NCBI RefSeq assembly: GCF_003086355.1
Contig: NZ_CP031733.1
Location: 496,001-560,000, forward strand
Reading direction: 5' to 3'
Origin: Streptococcus chenjunshii
GTDB lineage: Bacteria > Bacillota > Bacilli > Lactobacillales > Streptococcaceae
DNA: 64,000 nt
Under the pieces are notes generated by a model. That model had not been told where the DNA came from. It searched no databases and was given only the letters and a program-made list of their open reading frames with translations. The translations under genes and the position numbers were made by a program. Below are positions 16,644-25,645 of this stretch, piece after piece. Numbering within the stretch: position 1 is the first letter of the stretch; each line of letters begins with the position of its first letter.

Positions 16644-17749
16644 TTCCCAGTGTACATCGTCCAACAAGAGCAATTATTAATTTGCAGGCTATTGCTGATA
16701 ATGTTCGGACTATTCAGCAGCATATTCCTCGAGACACTAAAACCTATGCGGTTGTTAAGGCGGATGCCTACGGACATGGAGCCGTAAAAACTGCCCATTT
16801 TATCAGCCGGTCAGTGGATGCTTTCGCTGTTTCTAATTTAGACGAAGCGCTGGAACTTCGGCAGTCCGGTATTTCTAACGATATCCTCATTTTAGGGCCC
16901 ATAGCACCGGAGGATGTCGATCTGGCTAAAGAATCTGCTCTTACTGTGACAGTTAGCAGCCAGAACTGGCTCGAACTAGCCCGGTCTCAAGGCGTTGATA
17001 TGCAGGGGCTAACTGTTCATGTAAAGGTCGACTCAGGTATGGGACGCATCGGTGTCAGAAGTGCTGAAGAAGCGAATACGTTACTAGCAGAGCTGCAAAA
17101 ATCAGGCAGTAGGGTCGAAGGTATTTTTACACATTTTGCGACAGCAGATGAGGCTGATGATTCTAAATTGCAGCAGCAGCTGGCTTTTTTTAAGAATTTA
17201 TTGGAACGGCTGGATAATCGGCCTAATTTGATTCATGCCAGCAATTCAGCTGCCAGTCTGTGGCACGGAGAAACGATTTTTAATGCGGTGCGTTTGGGTA
17301 TTGCCATTTATGGTCTAAATCCGAGCGGAACTGCTTTACCTCTTCCTTATCCGTTGAAACCGGCTCTTTCTTTGGAATCTGCCTTGATTCAGGTGAAGAA
17401 AGTCGAAAAAGGGGCAGACATCGGTTACGGTGCCAGCTACACGGCTTCTGCAGAACAGTATATCGGAACAGTGCCAATCGGCTATGCTGATGGCTGGACA
17501 CGTGATTTACAAGGATTTTCGCTGCTTGTTGATGGTTTGGAATGTGAAATTGTCGGACGCATTTCAATGGATCAGCTGACAATCCGTCTGTCAGAGCCCT
17601 ACCCGCTTGGGACTAAGGTCACTTTAATTGGCTCTGACGGAGACAAAGAGATTTCTGCAACAGATGTCGCACATAAACGCGACACCATCAGCTATGAGAT
17701 TCTTTGCTTACTCAGCAGCCGTATACCTAGGCTGTACTTAGGTTTGTGA
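16640..17749 (+). CDS. alr: Alanine racemase
   Basis: A 369-residue PLP-dependent alanine racemase, full length, making D-alanine for peptidoglycan and teichoic acid D-alanylation. [11 protein letters not shown] carries the PLP lysine (Lys40); [12 protein letters not shown] and the C-terminal GYADGWTRD and GRISMDQ segments are family signatures, and the second catalytic Tyr lies in the IGYGASYTA region. ATG 16640 overlaps the acpS stop (ATGA-type coupling). This acpS-alr pair is standard in streptococci. Confidence 0.97.
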   Translation: MIPSVHRPTRAIINLQAIADNVRTIQQHIPRDTKTYAVVKADAYGHGAVKTAHFISRSVDAFAVSNLDEALELRQSGISNDILILGPIAPEDVDLAKESALTVTVSSQNWLELARSQGVDMQGLTVHVKVDSGMGRIGVRSAEEANTLLAELQKSGSRVEGIFTHFATADEADDSKLQQQLAFFKNLLERLDNRPNLIHASNSAASLWHGETIFNAVRLGIAIYGLNPSGTALPLPYPLKPALSLESALIQVKKVEKGADIGYGASYTASAEQYIGTVPIGYADGWTRDLQGFSLLVDGLECEIVGRISMDQLTIRLSEPYPLGTKVTLIGSDGDKEISATDVAHKRDTISYEILCLLSSRIPRLYLGL

Positions 17750-17826
17750 TAAATCCTTGATAAAAGGGCTGCAGCCAGCGGTTTATATGCATTGCTGAGC
17801 TGTGAGGAACAGTGCTTGACTAAACC

Positions 17827-17858
17827 GAGGCTGGGACAAAAGTCCTGCCTCATTTTAC
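17827..17858 (+). terminator. Probable terminator after alr
   Basis: GAGGC/GCCTC and GGAC/GTCC arms around AAAA (17827-17851) are followed by ATTTTACTTTTT. It lies 78 bp after the alr stop. Confidence 0.6.
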
Positions 17859-17868
17859 TTTTTAAACA

Positions 17869-18006
17869 GCTGAGTTTGGCGCAGCGGTTGATTGGAAATT
17901 CCTATCCTTTGCTGCACAAGGAATAGCGACCTCCCAATTCAACTGTGCGGAGGCGGGCGGCAAAATAGAGATCGTCATTTTATGACAATTTGCCGATTTT
18001 TGTCCC
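17869..18006 (+). repeat. Structured 138-bp dispersed repeat E, copy 1
   Basis: From GCTGAGTTTGGCGCAG to GATTTTTGTCCC; about 75-80 percent similar by eye to 34772-34909. Arms that pair in both copies: GCGCAG with CTGTGC, GTTGATTGG with CCAATTCAAC (CTAATCAAC in copy 2), and TATCC with GGAATA or its equivalent. The sequence differs in the loops but keeps pairing. It occupies most of the alr-recG gap. It could be a small mobile element or a structured RNA; no coding capacity. Confidence 0.8.
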
Positions 18007-18120
18007 CCCTCTCTTTCTTTTCTTTTGTTATAATAAAAATAAATCGGCTAGTCTGGCAGTATAAGCTTAAAAGCTGCTTTTGAATCATCTTTTGTCTTTT
18101 TAACTATCTGGTGAGGAAGA

Positions 18121-20136
18121 ATGGATCTACAGTCATCTATTGCAGAATTAAAGGGATTGGGACCTAAGTCTGCGGAAAAATTTCATAAAATAAATATCTA
18201 CACTATCGAAGACCTCCTGCTCTACTACCCTTTTCGCTACGAAGACTTTAAAAGTAAATCTGTATTTGAATTAGCTGACGGCGAAAAGGCAGTTATCACC
18301 GGAACGGTAGTGACACCTGCCAATGTGCAGTATTACGGTTATAAACGCAACCGTCTTTCTTTTAAAATGAAACAGGGGGAGACGGTCATAAATGTCAGCT
18401 TTTTTAATCAGCCTTATTTGCAGGATAAAATAGCTGCTGGCAGTCAGCTGGCAGTTTTTGGCAAATGGCAGGCTTTAAAGTCAGCTGTTACAGGAATAAA
18501 AATTCTGGCAGAAGCAGCGGATGATATGCAGCCAGTTTACCGCTTAGTGCAGGGAATCACGCAAAATGCTCTGGTAAAAGCTATTAAATCAGCTTTTTCG
18601 GCTGATGCTCATAAATGGCTGCCGGAAAATCTTCCGCAGGTACTGCTTGACAAATATCGGCTGTTAGGCCGCAGTCAGGCCACTGCTGCGATGCACTTTC
18701 CTAAAGACTTGGCTCAGTACCGTCAGGCCCTGCGCCGGATTAAATTTGAAGAACTTTTTTATTTTCAGATGAATCTGCAGCTTCTTAAAGCAGCTGACAA
18801 GGCAGAAAGCAGTGGTATAGCCGTTAAATATGACGAAAAACGGTTGGAGCAAAAGTTTGCAGAATTGCCTTTTTCCTTGACGGAAGCGCAAAAAAACAGC
18901 TTGAGTGAGATTTTAGCTGATATGAAGTCAGGCAGGCATATGAATCGGCTCCTGCAGGGTGATGTTGGCTCCGGTAAGACCGTTATTGCCAGTCTGGCGA
19001 TGTATGCGGCTTATACCGCTGGCTGGCAGTCTGCTTTAATGGTGCCGACAGAAATTTTAGCAGAACAGCATTATGAGAGCCTCTCTGCTTTGTTTCCAGA
19101 TTTATCTATTGCTATTTTAACTTCGGGAATGAAAGCGGCAGTCAAACGCACTGTCCTATCGGCTATTGCTTCAGGTTCAGTCAATATGGTTGTCGGAACA
19201 CATGCTTTGATTCAAGAGGCGGTGACTTATCACCGTTTAGGCTTAGTTATTACAGATGAGCAGCATCGCTTTGGTGTCAGACAGCGGCGGCTTTTTCGGG
19301 AAAAAGGAGCTAACCCTGATGTTCTCATGATGACTGCTACACCAATTCCGAGAACTTTGGCCATTACTGCTTTTGGTGAAATGGATGTATCAACGATCGA
19401 TGAGCTGCCAGCCGGCCGTAAGCCGGTCGTGACACGCTGGGTCAAGCATAGTGAATTAGACACCGTTTTTTCGTGGATTCGCTCAGAGTTGAAAAAAGCA
19501 GCTCAGGTTTATGTGATTTCCCCCTTGATTGAGGAGTCAGAAAGCTTGGATTTGAAAAATGCAGTAGCCCTGCATGAGGAGCTGTCTGCCTATTTTGCAG
19601 AGGATGCCAAGGTTGCCCTCCTGCACGGTCGATTAAAAAATGATGAAAAAGACAGTATTATGCAGGATTTTAAAAATAAAAAAATCCAGATACTGGTTTC
19701 AACGACAGTTATCGAAGTTGGAGTCAATGTACCGGATGCTACTATTATGCTGATAATGGATGCTGACCGCTTTGGCTTAAGTCAGCTGCATCAGCTGCGC
19801 GGACGGGTAGGACGCGGAGATAAGCAATCGTATGCTATTTTGGTCGCTAATCCTAAAACGGATTCCGGCAAGGAGCGGATGCAGATTATGACACAGACTA
19901 ATGATGGCTTTCTGCTGGCAGAAGCCGATTTAAAACTGCGGGGAGCCGGTGAAATTTTTGGGACACGCCAGTCAGGCCTGCCAGAGTTTCAAGTAGCTGA
20001 TATTGTTGAAGATTTTAATATTTTAGAAGAGGCCAGACGGGTTGCTGCTCGCATTGTCTCTGATGAAAACTGGCGTCAGGACAAACGATGGGCATCGATT
20101 TTGCCCCATCTGGATCAAAAAGACAGCTTCGATTAG
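18121..20136 (+). CDS. recG: ATP-dependent DNA helicase RecG
   Basis: A 671-residue RecG, full length, a cytosolic helicase that remodels stalled forks and branched DNA. The N-terminal wedge domain (about 1-200) includes GLGPKSAEKF; the helicase core has Walker A GDVGSGKT (about 280-287), the DEQHRFG box II variant typical of RecG, MMTATPIPRTLA, and motif VI QLHQLRGRVGRGDKQSYA. The C-terminal FGTRQSGLPEF is also typical. ATG 18121 follows GGTGAGGAAGA. It lies downstream of repeat E. No anomaly seen. Confidence 0.98.
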   Translation: MDLQSSIAELKGLGPKSAEKFHKINIYTIEDLLLYYPFRYEDFKSKSVFELADGEKAVITGTVVTPANVQYYGYKRNRLSFKMKQGETVINVSFFNQPYLQDKIAAGSQLAVFGKWQALKSAVTGIKILAEAADDMQPVYRLVQGITQNALVKAIKSAFSADAHKWLPENLPQVLLDKYRLLGRSQATAAMHFPKDLAQYRQALRRIKFEELFYFQMNLQLLKAADKAESSGIAVKYDEKRLEQKFAELPFSLTEAQKNSLSEILADMKSGRHMNRLLQGDVGSGKTVIASLAMYAAYTAGWQSALMVPTEILAEQHYESLSALFPDLSIAILTSGMKAAVKRTVLSAIASGSVNMVVGTHALIQEAVTYHRLGLVITDEQHRFGVRQRRLFREKGANPDVLMMTATPIPRTLAITAFGEMDVSTIDELPAGRKPVVTRWVKHSELDTVFSWIRSELKKAAQVYVISPLIEESESLDLKNAVALHEELSAYFAEDAKVALLHGRLKNDEKDSIMQDFKNKKIQILVSTTVIEVGVNVPDATIMLIMDADRFGLSQLHQLRGRVGRGDKQSYAILVANPKTDSGKERMQIMTQTNDGFLLAEADLKLRGAGEIFGTRQSGLPEFQVADIVEDFNILEEARRVAARIVSDENWRQDKRWASILPHLDQKDSFD

Positions 20137-20159
20137 CTGTCCAACTATTTATTGAGGCA

Positions 20160-20472
20160 ACTGTTCCGCAGGGGAGGTCTGCGAAATCACAGACTTCTGG
20201 CTTACCGCCAGCCGTAGCTGACTGAAGGCTGATTTAGAAAATAGCCCTTATTGTTTGTTAGTATTAGGTACGAGACGCAGTAGTCTAGCGGCACTTTATT
20301 CGCTTTTTCAAAGCTTTAAATTACCTACTAAGCCTTGCGGGGGCGAGACAGTGAACGTTATGGTTTGGGGTTCTGTCTCGCTCCCTAGTCATCTTGGCAG
20401 AGGTGCGCCAACGAAATCACAGATTTCTGGCTTACCGTCTTTTTATACGAATTTTTAAGAGCTTTTATACTT
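20160..20472 (+). repeat. Composite repeat block before aldo/keto reductase (B, D, B/A ends)
   Basis: A partial B module (about 20165-20231, with CTTACCGCCAGCCGTAGCTG) is followed by a D module (about 20270-20395). The D hairpin has arms GGGGCGAGACA and TGTCTCGCTCCC and recurs at about 61250-61362. The block then has a B tail (CATCTTGGCAGAGGTGCG) and an A end with TTTTATACTTT, a decayed form of TTTGTATCTT. It ends about 18 bases before ATG 20490. Confidence 0.8.
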
Positions 20473-20489
20473 TGGGGGGAGGAGGATTT

Positions 20490-21422
20490 ATGTTACAAAA
20501 ACTTGGTCAGAGTGACGTTCAGGCTTCGGTTATTGCTTTAGGCTGTATGCGAATGTGGGCCTTGTCAGTCGGTGAAGCAGGACAGGTATTGGATGCCGCC
20601 TTAGAACATGGTATTAATTTTTTTGATCATGCAGATGTTTATGGCGGCGGTGAATCTGAGCTCCGTTTTGGACAGGCCGTCCGCAATTTGGGTGTGGAAC
20701 GAGAAAATCTGCTGCTGCAGTCAAAATGCGGTATCCGTCCAGGTTATTTTGACTTTTCAAAAGAACATATTTTGGCTTCGGCTGAAGAAAGTTTAGAGCG
20801 GCTGGGAACCGATTATCTTGATTTTCTGCTGCTCCACCGGCCCGATGTTCTTATGGAGCCGGAAGAAGTGGCAGAAGCTTTCAGTCAGCTTAAAAAACAA
20901 GGGAAAGTCAAGTATTTTGGGGTCAGCAACCACAGCCGCTATCAAATAGAACTGCTGCAGACTTATCTTGACGAGCCGCTTGTTATTAACCAGATGCAGC
21001 TCTCTCCAGCTCACACTGTCATGTTTGATGCAGCATTTAATGTTAATATGGCTAATCAAGCCGGAGTCGACCGTGACAATGGGACCATGGAATACTGTCG
21101 CTTGAACCGTATTACGATTCAAGCGTGGTCCCCTTTTCAGATTGATTCAAATCAAGGCCTTTTTATGACAAATGAGCGCTACAAAGAGCTGGCTCAGAAA
21201 ATCGAATCTTATGCTGAACACTATCGGGTTTCAGCGGAAGCCATTATTGTTGCCTGGCTTTTGCGTCACCCCGCTCATGTGCAAGTGCTGATTGGTTCAA
21301 TGAACCCAGCACGTATTGCTCGGATCATGAAGGCACAGACTATTTCCCTGACACGCTTTGAATGGTATGATATCTATCAAAGTGCAGGAAACAGGCTGCC
21401 CAGCCGGTTAATGCGTCGGTAG
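20490..21422 (+). CDS. Aldo/keto reductase
   Basis: A 310-residue TIM-barrel oxidoreductase using NAD(P)H on aldehydes or ketones. The catalytic Asp/Tyr stretch is FFDHADVYGGGESE, the catalytic Lys lies in LLQSKCGIR, and DFLLLHRPD, YFGVSNHS, IQAWSPF and the cofactor phosphate-binding VLIGSMNPARI are family hallmarks, closest to the YdhF/Tas-like group. ATG 20490 is chosen for its strong GGGGGGAGGAGG site; the frame extends upstream only into repeat DNA. The physiological substrate is unknown. Confidence 0.9.
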   Translation: MLQKLGQSDVQASVIALGCMRMWALSVGEAGQVLDAALEHGINFFDHADVYGGGESELRFGQAVRNLGVERENLLLQSKCGIRPGYFDFSKEHILASAEESLERLGTDYLDFLLLHRPDVLMEPEEVAEAFSQLKKQGKVKYFGVSNHSRYQIELLQTYLDEPLVINQMQLSPAHTVMFDAAFNVNMANQAGVDRDNGTMEYCRLNRITIQAWSPFQIDSNQGLFMTNERYKELAQKIESYAEHYRVSAEAIIVAWLLRHPAHVQVLIGSMNPARIARIMKAQTISLTRFEWYDIYQSAGNRLPSRLMRR

Positions 21423-21473
21423 CTTGTTAATTTAGCTGTCTCTAAAGAAGAAAGATGGCCGGACATAGCAGCA

Positions 21474-22433
21474 TCAGCCCTCAATATAGCTTTTGAGGGC
21501 TTCTTCCCTTAGGCCTGCATTAAGAGCAATAAGAAGTTTCAGTCGGGCTTTTTGGCTGTTAAGTTCTTTCACAAACATCAGTCCGGCCTGCTGGAGTTTA
21601 CGGCCGCCGCCTTGATAGCCATAGACAGGCTCAGCAATACCATTAAAGCAGCGAGAAACCAGTACAACTGGGATATCCTCTTCGACCAGCCTTGTCATAG
21701 CCAGAGCGGCTTTAGGCGGAAGGTTTCCTGCTCCTAATGCTTCAACAAAAACCCCATCAATTTGATCTGCTGTCAGAAGACTGATGATACCGTCTTCCAT
21801 TCCCGCATAAGCTTTGATGATGGGAACCAGTCCTTTTATTTCTCTAATGCTAAACCTTCTGCGCTGCTCTGCTGCTTTAAAGAAGCGGATATCCTGTTTC
21901 ATGACAATGCCTAAAGGCCCGTGAGTCGGTGTTTGAAAAGTAGAAACATTAGTGGTATGAGTCTTTGTGACATATTTAGCGGCATGAATCTCGTCGTTCA
22001 TCACAACCAATACCCCCTTATCAGCTGCTTGAGGATGGGCAGCTACACGCAAGGCGGAAAGATAATTATAAACACCGTCGCTGCCGAGCTCATTTGCGCT
22101 CCGCATGGCTCCAGTCAGGATAAGGGGGACAGGCGGAAGCTGCAGGGTATCGAGAAAATAAGCAGTTTCTTCTAAAGTATCTGTTCCATGGGTGATAACA
22201 ACGCCGTCATACTGCAGAGCAGTTTCTTTTATGTAGAGCCCCAAATCCAGCATGTGCTGTGGAGTGATGTGGGGACTGGGCAGATTAAAAAAGTCAACTG
22301 CCTCAACTTGAATATCTTTAAGCGGCAGACGAACATGATTCATAGGATTGTCAGCTTCAGGCAAGACTTCTCCGTAGGCATTGGCCTGCATCGAAATTGT
22401 TCCGCCAGTATGGAGGACCAGGATTTTTTTCAT
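21474..22433 (-). CDS. ansA: L-asparaginase, type I
   Basis: A 319-residue cytosolic asparaginase that hydrolyses L-asparagine to aspartate and ammonia. The N-terminal HTGGTISM carries the first catalytic Thr (Thr12) and THGTDTLEET carries the second Thr and the Asp of the reactive pair; LTGAMRSANELGSDG is also typical. No signal peptide, so cytosolic. It is on the minus strand between two plus-strand repeat-led genes. On the minus strand a TATAAT-like sequence lies in the AT-rich stretch just beyond 22440. Confidence 0.95.
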   Translation of the reverse strand: MKKILVLHTGGTISMQANAYGEVLPEADNPMNHVRLPLKDIQVEAVDFFNLPSPHITPQHMLDLGLYIKETALQYDGVVITHGTDTLEETAYFLDTLQLPPVPLILTGAMRSANELGSDGVYNYLSALRVAAHPQAADKGVLVVMNDEIHAAKYVTKTHTTNVSTFQTPTHGPLGIVMKQDIRFFKAAEQRRRFSIREIKGLVPIIKAYAGMEDGIISLLTADQIDGVFVEALGAGNLPPKAALAMTRLVEEDIPVVLVSRCFNGIAEPVYGYQGGGRKLQQAGLMFVKELNSQKARLKLLIALNAGLREEALKSYIEG

Positions 22434-22488
22434 AGCTGTAAAACTTTCTTAAAAAATATGATATAATCTATTTTAACACAAAAACGAA

Positions 22489-23243
22489 ACACGGCTAAAT
22501 GCTGCGGGAGTACACTGGCAGCCCGAACTTGAAAATGGGAGAGTGAGGGAACCTGTCATTTGAGGTTCTGTCACAGGGCCTAGCCAGCCGTAGACGTCTG
22601 GAAGCTTTGTCGTCCTAGCGGCCGACCGCATCTTTCTAGCCGTCCTGGCAGGAGCGCGTCTGCAAAATCGCAGATTTCGGACTTACCGCCTTTTCATGCG
22701 GATTTCTTCACGGCCTTTGTATCTTGGTGGAATTGAACATGGCCTAAAATCCTAATGAAAAAGAGACGCAATCGTAGGAAGCGCAAGCTGACGTACGAGT
22801 GTGGCTGCTCTGTGAGTATGCCTGCCAGCGTGATGCAAGAGCATCACTTGTCAGTCCCTATTTTCATACGGATTTCTTCACGGCCTTTGTATCTTAGTGG
22901 AACTGAACACGGCCTAAGCTCTTTGCAAAAAAGATAAACCTTCCTAGAGTCTGGCGACTCTTCGTCAGTTTTCCTATTTTTGCGGTGAGCTTTTCACGGC
23001 CTTTGTATCTTAGTGGAACTGAACACGGCCTAAGCTCTTTGCAAAAAAGATAAACCTTCCTAGAGTCTGGCGACTCTTCGTCAGTTTTCCTATTTTTGCG
23101 GTGAGCTTTTCACGGCCTTTGTATCTTAGTGGAATTGAACACGGCCTAAGCTCTTTGCAAAAAAGATAAACCTTCCTAGAGTCTGGCGACTCTTCGTCGG
23201 TTTTCCTATTTTTGCTGTGAGCTTTTAACGGCCTTTGTATCTT
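22489..23243 (+). repeat. Composite repeat block before HAD gene (C, B, four A units)
   Basis: C module 22489 to about 22570, then a diverged B module (about 22585-22690), then four A units with GGCC caps at about 22741, 22911, 23027 and 23143. The last three are near-perfect 116-bp tandem copies with arms AAGCTC/GAGCTT, inner GCAAAAA/TTTTTGC and top stem AGAGTC/GACTCT. The first, longer unit has AAAATCC/GGATTT arms and top stem GTGATGC/GCATCAC. The block ends with TTTGTATCTT 25 bases before the HAD start. Open frames across it are artefacts of repetition. Confidence 0.92.
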
Positions 23244-23268
23244 AGTAAAGGAAAGCGTAAAAATAAAT

Positions 23269-24651
23269 TTGGTAGTTAAAGCAGTATTTTTTGATATTGA
23301 CGGGACACTCTTGAATGATCGCAAGAATGTTCAAAAATCAACGGAAAGAGCGATTAAAAGTTTAAAAGAGCAAGGTGTTTTTGTGGGCTTGGCAACTGGA
23401 CGCGGCCCTGCTTTTGTGCAGCCTTATATGGAAAATTTGGGTCTCGATGCTGCTGTGACTTATAACGGTCAGTATATTTATACACGCGATAAAATACTCT
23501 ACCAAAATCAGCTGCCTAAGTCGCTGATCTACAAGGTTATCCGTTATGCAGGCGAAAAAAGGCGGGAAATATCTCTCGGGTTAGCTTCCGGGCTGGTTGG
23601 CTCTAATATTATTAATATGGGTACCAGCAGATTCGGACAGGTAGTCAGCAGTCTTGTTCCCAAAAGGATGGCTAAAACCGTGGAGCAAAGTTTTAAACAT
23701 TTAATCCGCCGTTTTAAACCGCAAAACATGGAGACTCTGGTAACCATCATGCGAGAGCCGGTCTATCAAATTGTTATGGTGGCGACTGCGGGTGAAACGG
23801 CGAAAATTGAAGAAAAATTTCCTCATATCACAATTACCCGCAGCAGCCCTTATTCGGCAGATTTGATTTCAGAAGGGCAGTCTAAGATCAGAGGGATTGC
23901 CCGTGTTGGTGAATTGTTCGATTTTAATCTGACGGAAGTTATGGCTTTCGGTGATTCCGAAAATGATATTGAAATGCTTTCCGGTGTAGGCATAGGAGTG
24001 TCAATGGGCAATGCGGCCGAGTCGGTTAAAGCAGCGGCTCACTACACAACAGCAAGCAACAATAATGATGGTATTTCTAAGGCCTTAGCTCATTACGGTC
24101 TGATTCATTTTGATACGGAACAAAGCTTTAAGAGCAAGGATGAAAACTTTAACAAGGTTAAAGATTTCCATCAGCTTATGGATGGCAGTACCAGAGAAAC
24201 GCCGAAAGTTTACGCTGTTAAAGAAGCCGGCCATCGGGCAGATTTTAAGGCTGAAGAAATTGTGGAATTTTTATATGCGGCAAGCCAAGGAGATGAAACA
24301 CAGTTCAAAAACGCCTTGCTGGATCTGCACTATGCCATTGATAAAGCTGGAGAGAAAGTTCGGTCAAAAGAGCATTCTGAGACGCCTTTAGTCGGTCAGG
24401 CGGATGCCTTAACAGATCTCCTTTATCTGACTTACGGTTCTTTTGTTTTGATGGGTGTGGATCCGAAGCCTTTCTTTGATATTGTTCATGAAGCCAATAT
24501 GGGTAAAATTTTTCCGGATGGCAAAGCACACTTTGATCCTGTTACTCATAAAATATTAAAACCCGACGACTGGGAAGAGCGTTTTGCGCCGGAAACAGCT
24601 ATAAAAACTGAGCTGGACAGGCAAATTCAGAAATCTTTAAATAAAAAATAA
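23269..24651 (+). CDS. Cof-type HAD hydrolase fused to nucleotide-pyrophosphohydrolase-like domain
   Basis: A 460-residue fusion. Residues 1 to about 270 form a Cof/HAD-IIB phosphatase: nucleophile DIDGTLLND (Asp9, Asp11), ATGRGP, and the metal-binding GDSENDIEML. Residues about 310-445 form a helical domain (EEIVEFLYAASQGDE, QADALTDLLYLTYGSFVLMGVDP, VHEANMGKIFPDGKAHFD) resembling MazG/HisE-like pyrophosphohydrolases. This architecture is a known streptococcal protein. A nucleotide-cleaning role is plausible but unproven. The start is TTG 23269, the first codon compatible with VVKAVFFDIDGT; the ribosome-binding site AAAGGAAAG is about 15 bases away, which is longer than usual. Confidence 0.88.
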   Translation: MVVKAVFFDIDGTLLNDRKNVQKSTERAIKSLKEQGVFVGLATGRGPAFVQPYMENLGLDAAVTYNGQYIYTRDKILYQNQLPKSLIYKVIRYAGEKRREISLGLASGLVGSNIINMGTSRFGQVVSSLVPKRMAKTVEQSFKHLIRRFKPQNMETLVTIMREPVYQIVMVATAGETAKIEEKFPHITITRSSPYSADLISEGQSKIRGIARVGELFDFNLTEVMAFGDSENDIEMLSGVGIGVSMGNAAESVKAAAHYTTASNNNDGISKALAHYGLIHFDTEQSFKSKDENFNKVKDFHQLMDGSTRETPKVYAVKEAGHRADFKAEEIVEFLYAASQGDETQFKNALLDLHYAIDKAGEKVRSKEHSETPLVGQADALTDLLYLTYGSFVLMGVDPKPFFDIVHEANMGKIFPDGKAHFDPVTHKILKPDDWEERFAPETAIKTELDRQIQKSLNKK

Positions 24652-24681
24652 AGCTCGCTCAGATTAGACGGGCTTTATTTT
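24650..24681 (+). terminator. Terminator after HAD gene
   Basis: AAAGCTCG and CGGGCTTT arms (one G-T pair) at 24650-24676, followed by ATTTT; it overlaps the HAD stop codon region. The A-rich left flank could also allow it to serve the convergent usp gene. Confidence 0.75.
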
Positions 24682-24804
24682 AGGTATTAAAGACTGTAAA
24701 CATAGATATAATGCAGATAAGCCACCTTTTATCAGCGAGCCGTGTGGCTTTGTGCCTTAAAGAGCATTAAGCAGTCAAACCAATAGAGAGCTGAAACAAA
24801 TCTT

Positions 24805-25257
24805 CTAGAAGACCTTTTGGCTGTCCCGGACAACCAGCAAATCGACTTTAGCATGGCGGAGGATATATTCGGATGATGAACCAATCAGCAGACGCTCGAA
24901 AGTATTCAGACCTGTCGCTCCAACCATAATCAAATCTGCATGTTCCTTATCCGGAATATCTCTTGCCAGGAGTGATTTGGGATTGCCAAATTCAATAATC
25001 TGCTTAATTTTTGTCAGACCGGCCTCACGTGCCTGTTTTTCATAGTCAGAAAGCACATCCTTTGCCTCTTGTTCCAATTTTTCATAAATATAGGTGTCAA
25101 AAGTGGCAACACTTTGAAGAGCACGTGTATCAATAACATGTGTGAGCAAAAGTTCGGCATCATTGCGCAGAGCAACATTTACGCCTTTTTGAAAAGCCAG
25201 TTCTGATTCATAAGACCCGTCGATAGCAATGAGAATCCGTTCATATTTTTGTGACAT
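24805..25257 (-). CDS. Universal stress protein, UspA family
   Basis: A 150-residue UspA-fold protein on the minus strand. The start at 25257 is preferred because AAAGGAGGAGCAGGG lies upstream on that strand; a longer frame to 25320 is not needed. Family features: ILIAIDGSYESELAF at the start and the ATP-binding GATGLNTFERLLIGSSSEYILRHAKVDLLVV pattern (Gly-x2-Gly-x9-Gly-Ser). Members bind ATP and help survival under stress; the partner is unknown. A TATAAT box and a near-consensus cre site lie upstream, suggesting CcpA control. Confidence 0.92.
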   Translation of the reverse strand: MSQKYERILIAIDGSYESELAFQKGVNVALRNDAELLLTHVIDTRALQSVATFDTYIYEKLEQEAKDVLSDYEKQAREAGLTKIKQIIEFGNPKSLLARDIPDKEHADLIMVGATGLNTFERLLIGSSSEYILRHAKVDLLVVRDSQKVF

Positions 25258-25385
25258 ATCCCTGCTCCTCCTTTGATTAACATTCTGGAAGAAATAAGCA
25301 GCAAAGTTCAGCTGCAGCAAAAATCTTACCTAAAAAAGGAATTTGCTTGTAAGATGAGCGCTGTCTTTCTGCTCTGTACCCTTAT

Positions 25386-25391
25386 ATTATA
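25386..25391 (-). promoter_or_regulatory. usp promoter -10
   Basis: On the minus strand this reads TATAAT, about 130 bp upstream of the usp start codon, giving a long leader. The expected -35 region coincides with the candidate cre site at 25410-25423. Confidence 0.55.
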
Positions 25392-25409
25392 CTCCTTTGC
25401 GAATAAAAG

Positions 25410-25423
25410 TGAAAGCGTTTTAA
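25410..25423. promoter_or_regulatory. Candidate CcpA cre site in usp promoter
   Basis: TGAAAGCGTTTTAA differs from the cre pattern TGWAANCGNTNWCA at one position (A for C near the end). It overlaps the -35 position of the usp promoter, where CcpA binding would repress. Confidence 0.45.
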
Positions 25424-25645
25424 ATAAATTTCTGAAATTTCATCCATACATCCTGTTTGACTGTAAGTGAAAAAGCCGTATTTTAAAGCAAAAAAGATCT
25501 GCTTAAAGGCAGTGTGATAATTTTCTCTCATATTTTGTATAAAAAGCCGTTTTTGGCTGGCTGTATATGACCTGCAGCAAAAAAGCATTTTCTAATGTTT
25601 AGCATTTTGATAAAATAGGAACTGATAAAAAACAGAGGAGTTAAT

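Noticed and set aside
22755..22937. Lys/Arg-rich 60-codon frame, repeated at 47277-47519
   Set aside because: Both copies lie inside the long A-module subtype; the shared protein sequence follows from the shared hairpin DNA.
23010..23324. Minus-strand frame of 104 codons
   Set aside because: It spans the 116-bp tandem A units and the HAD start; repeat artefact.
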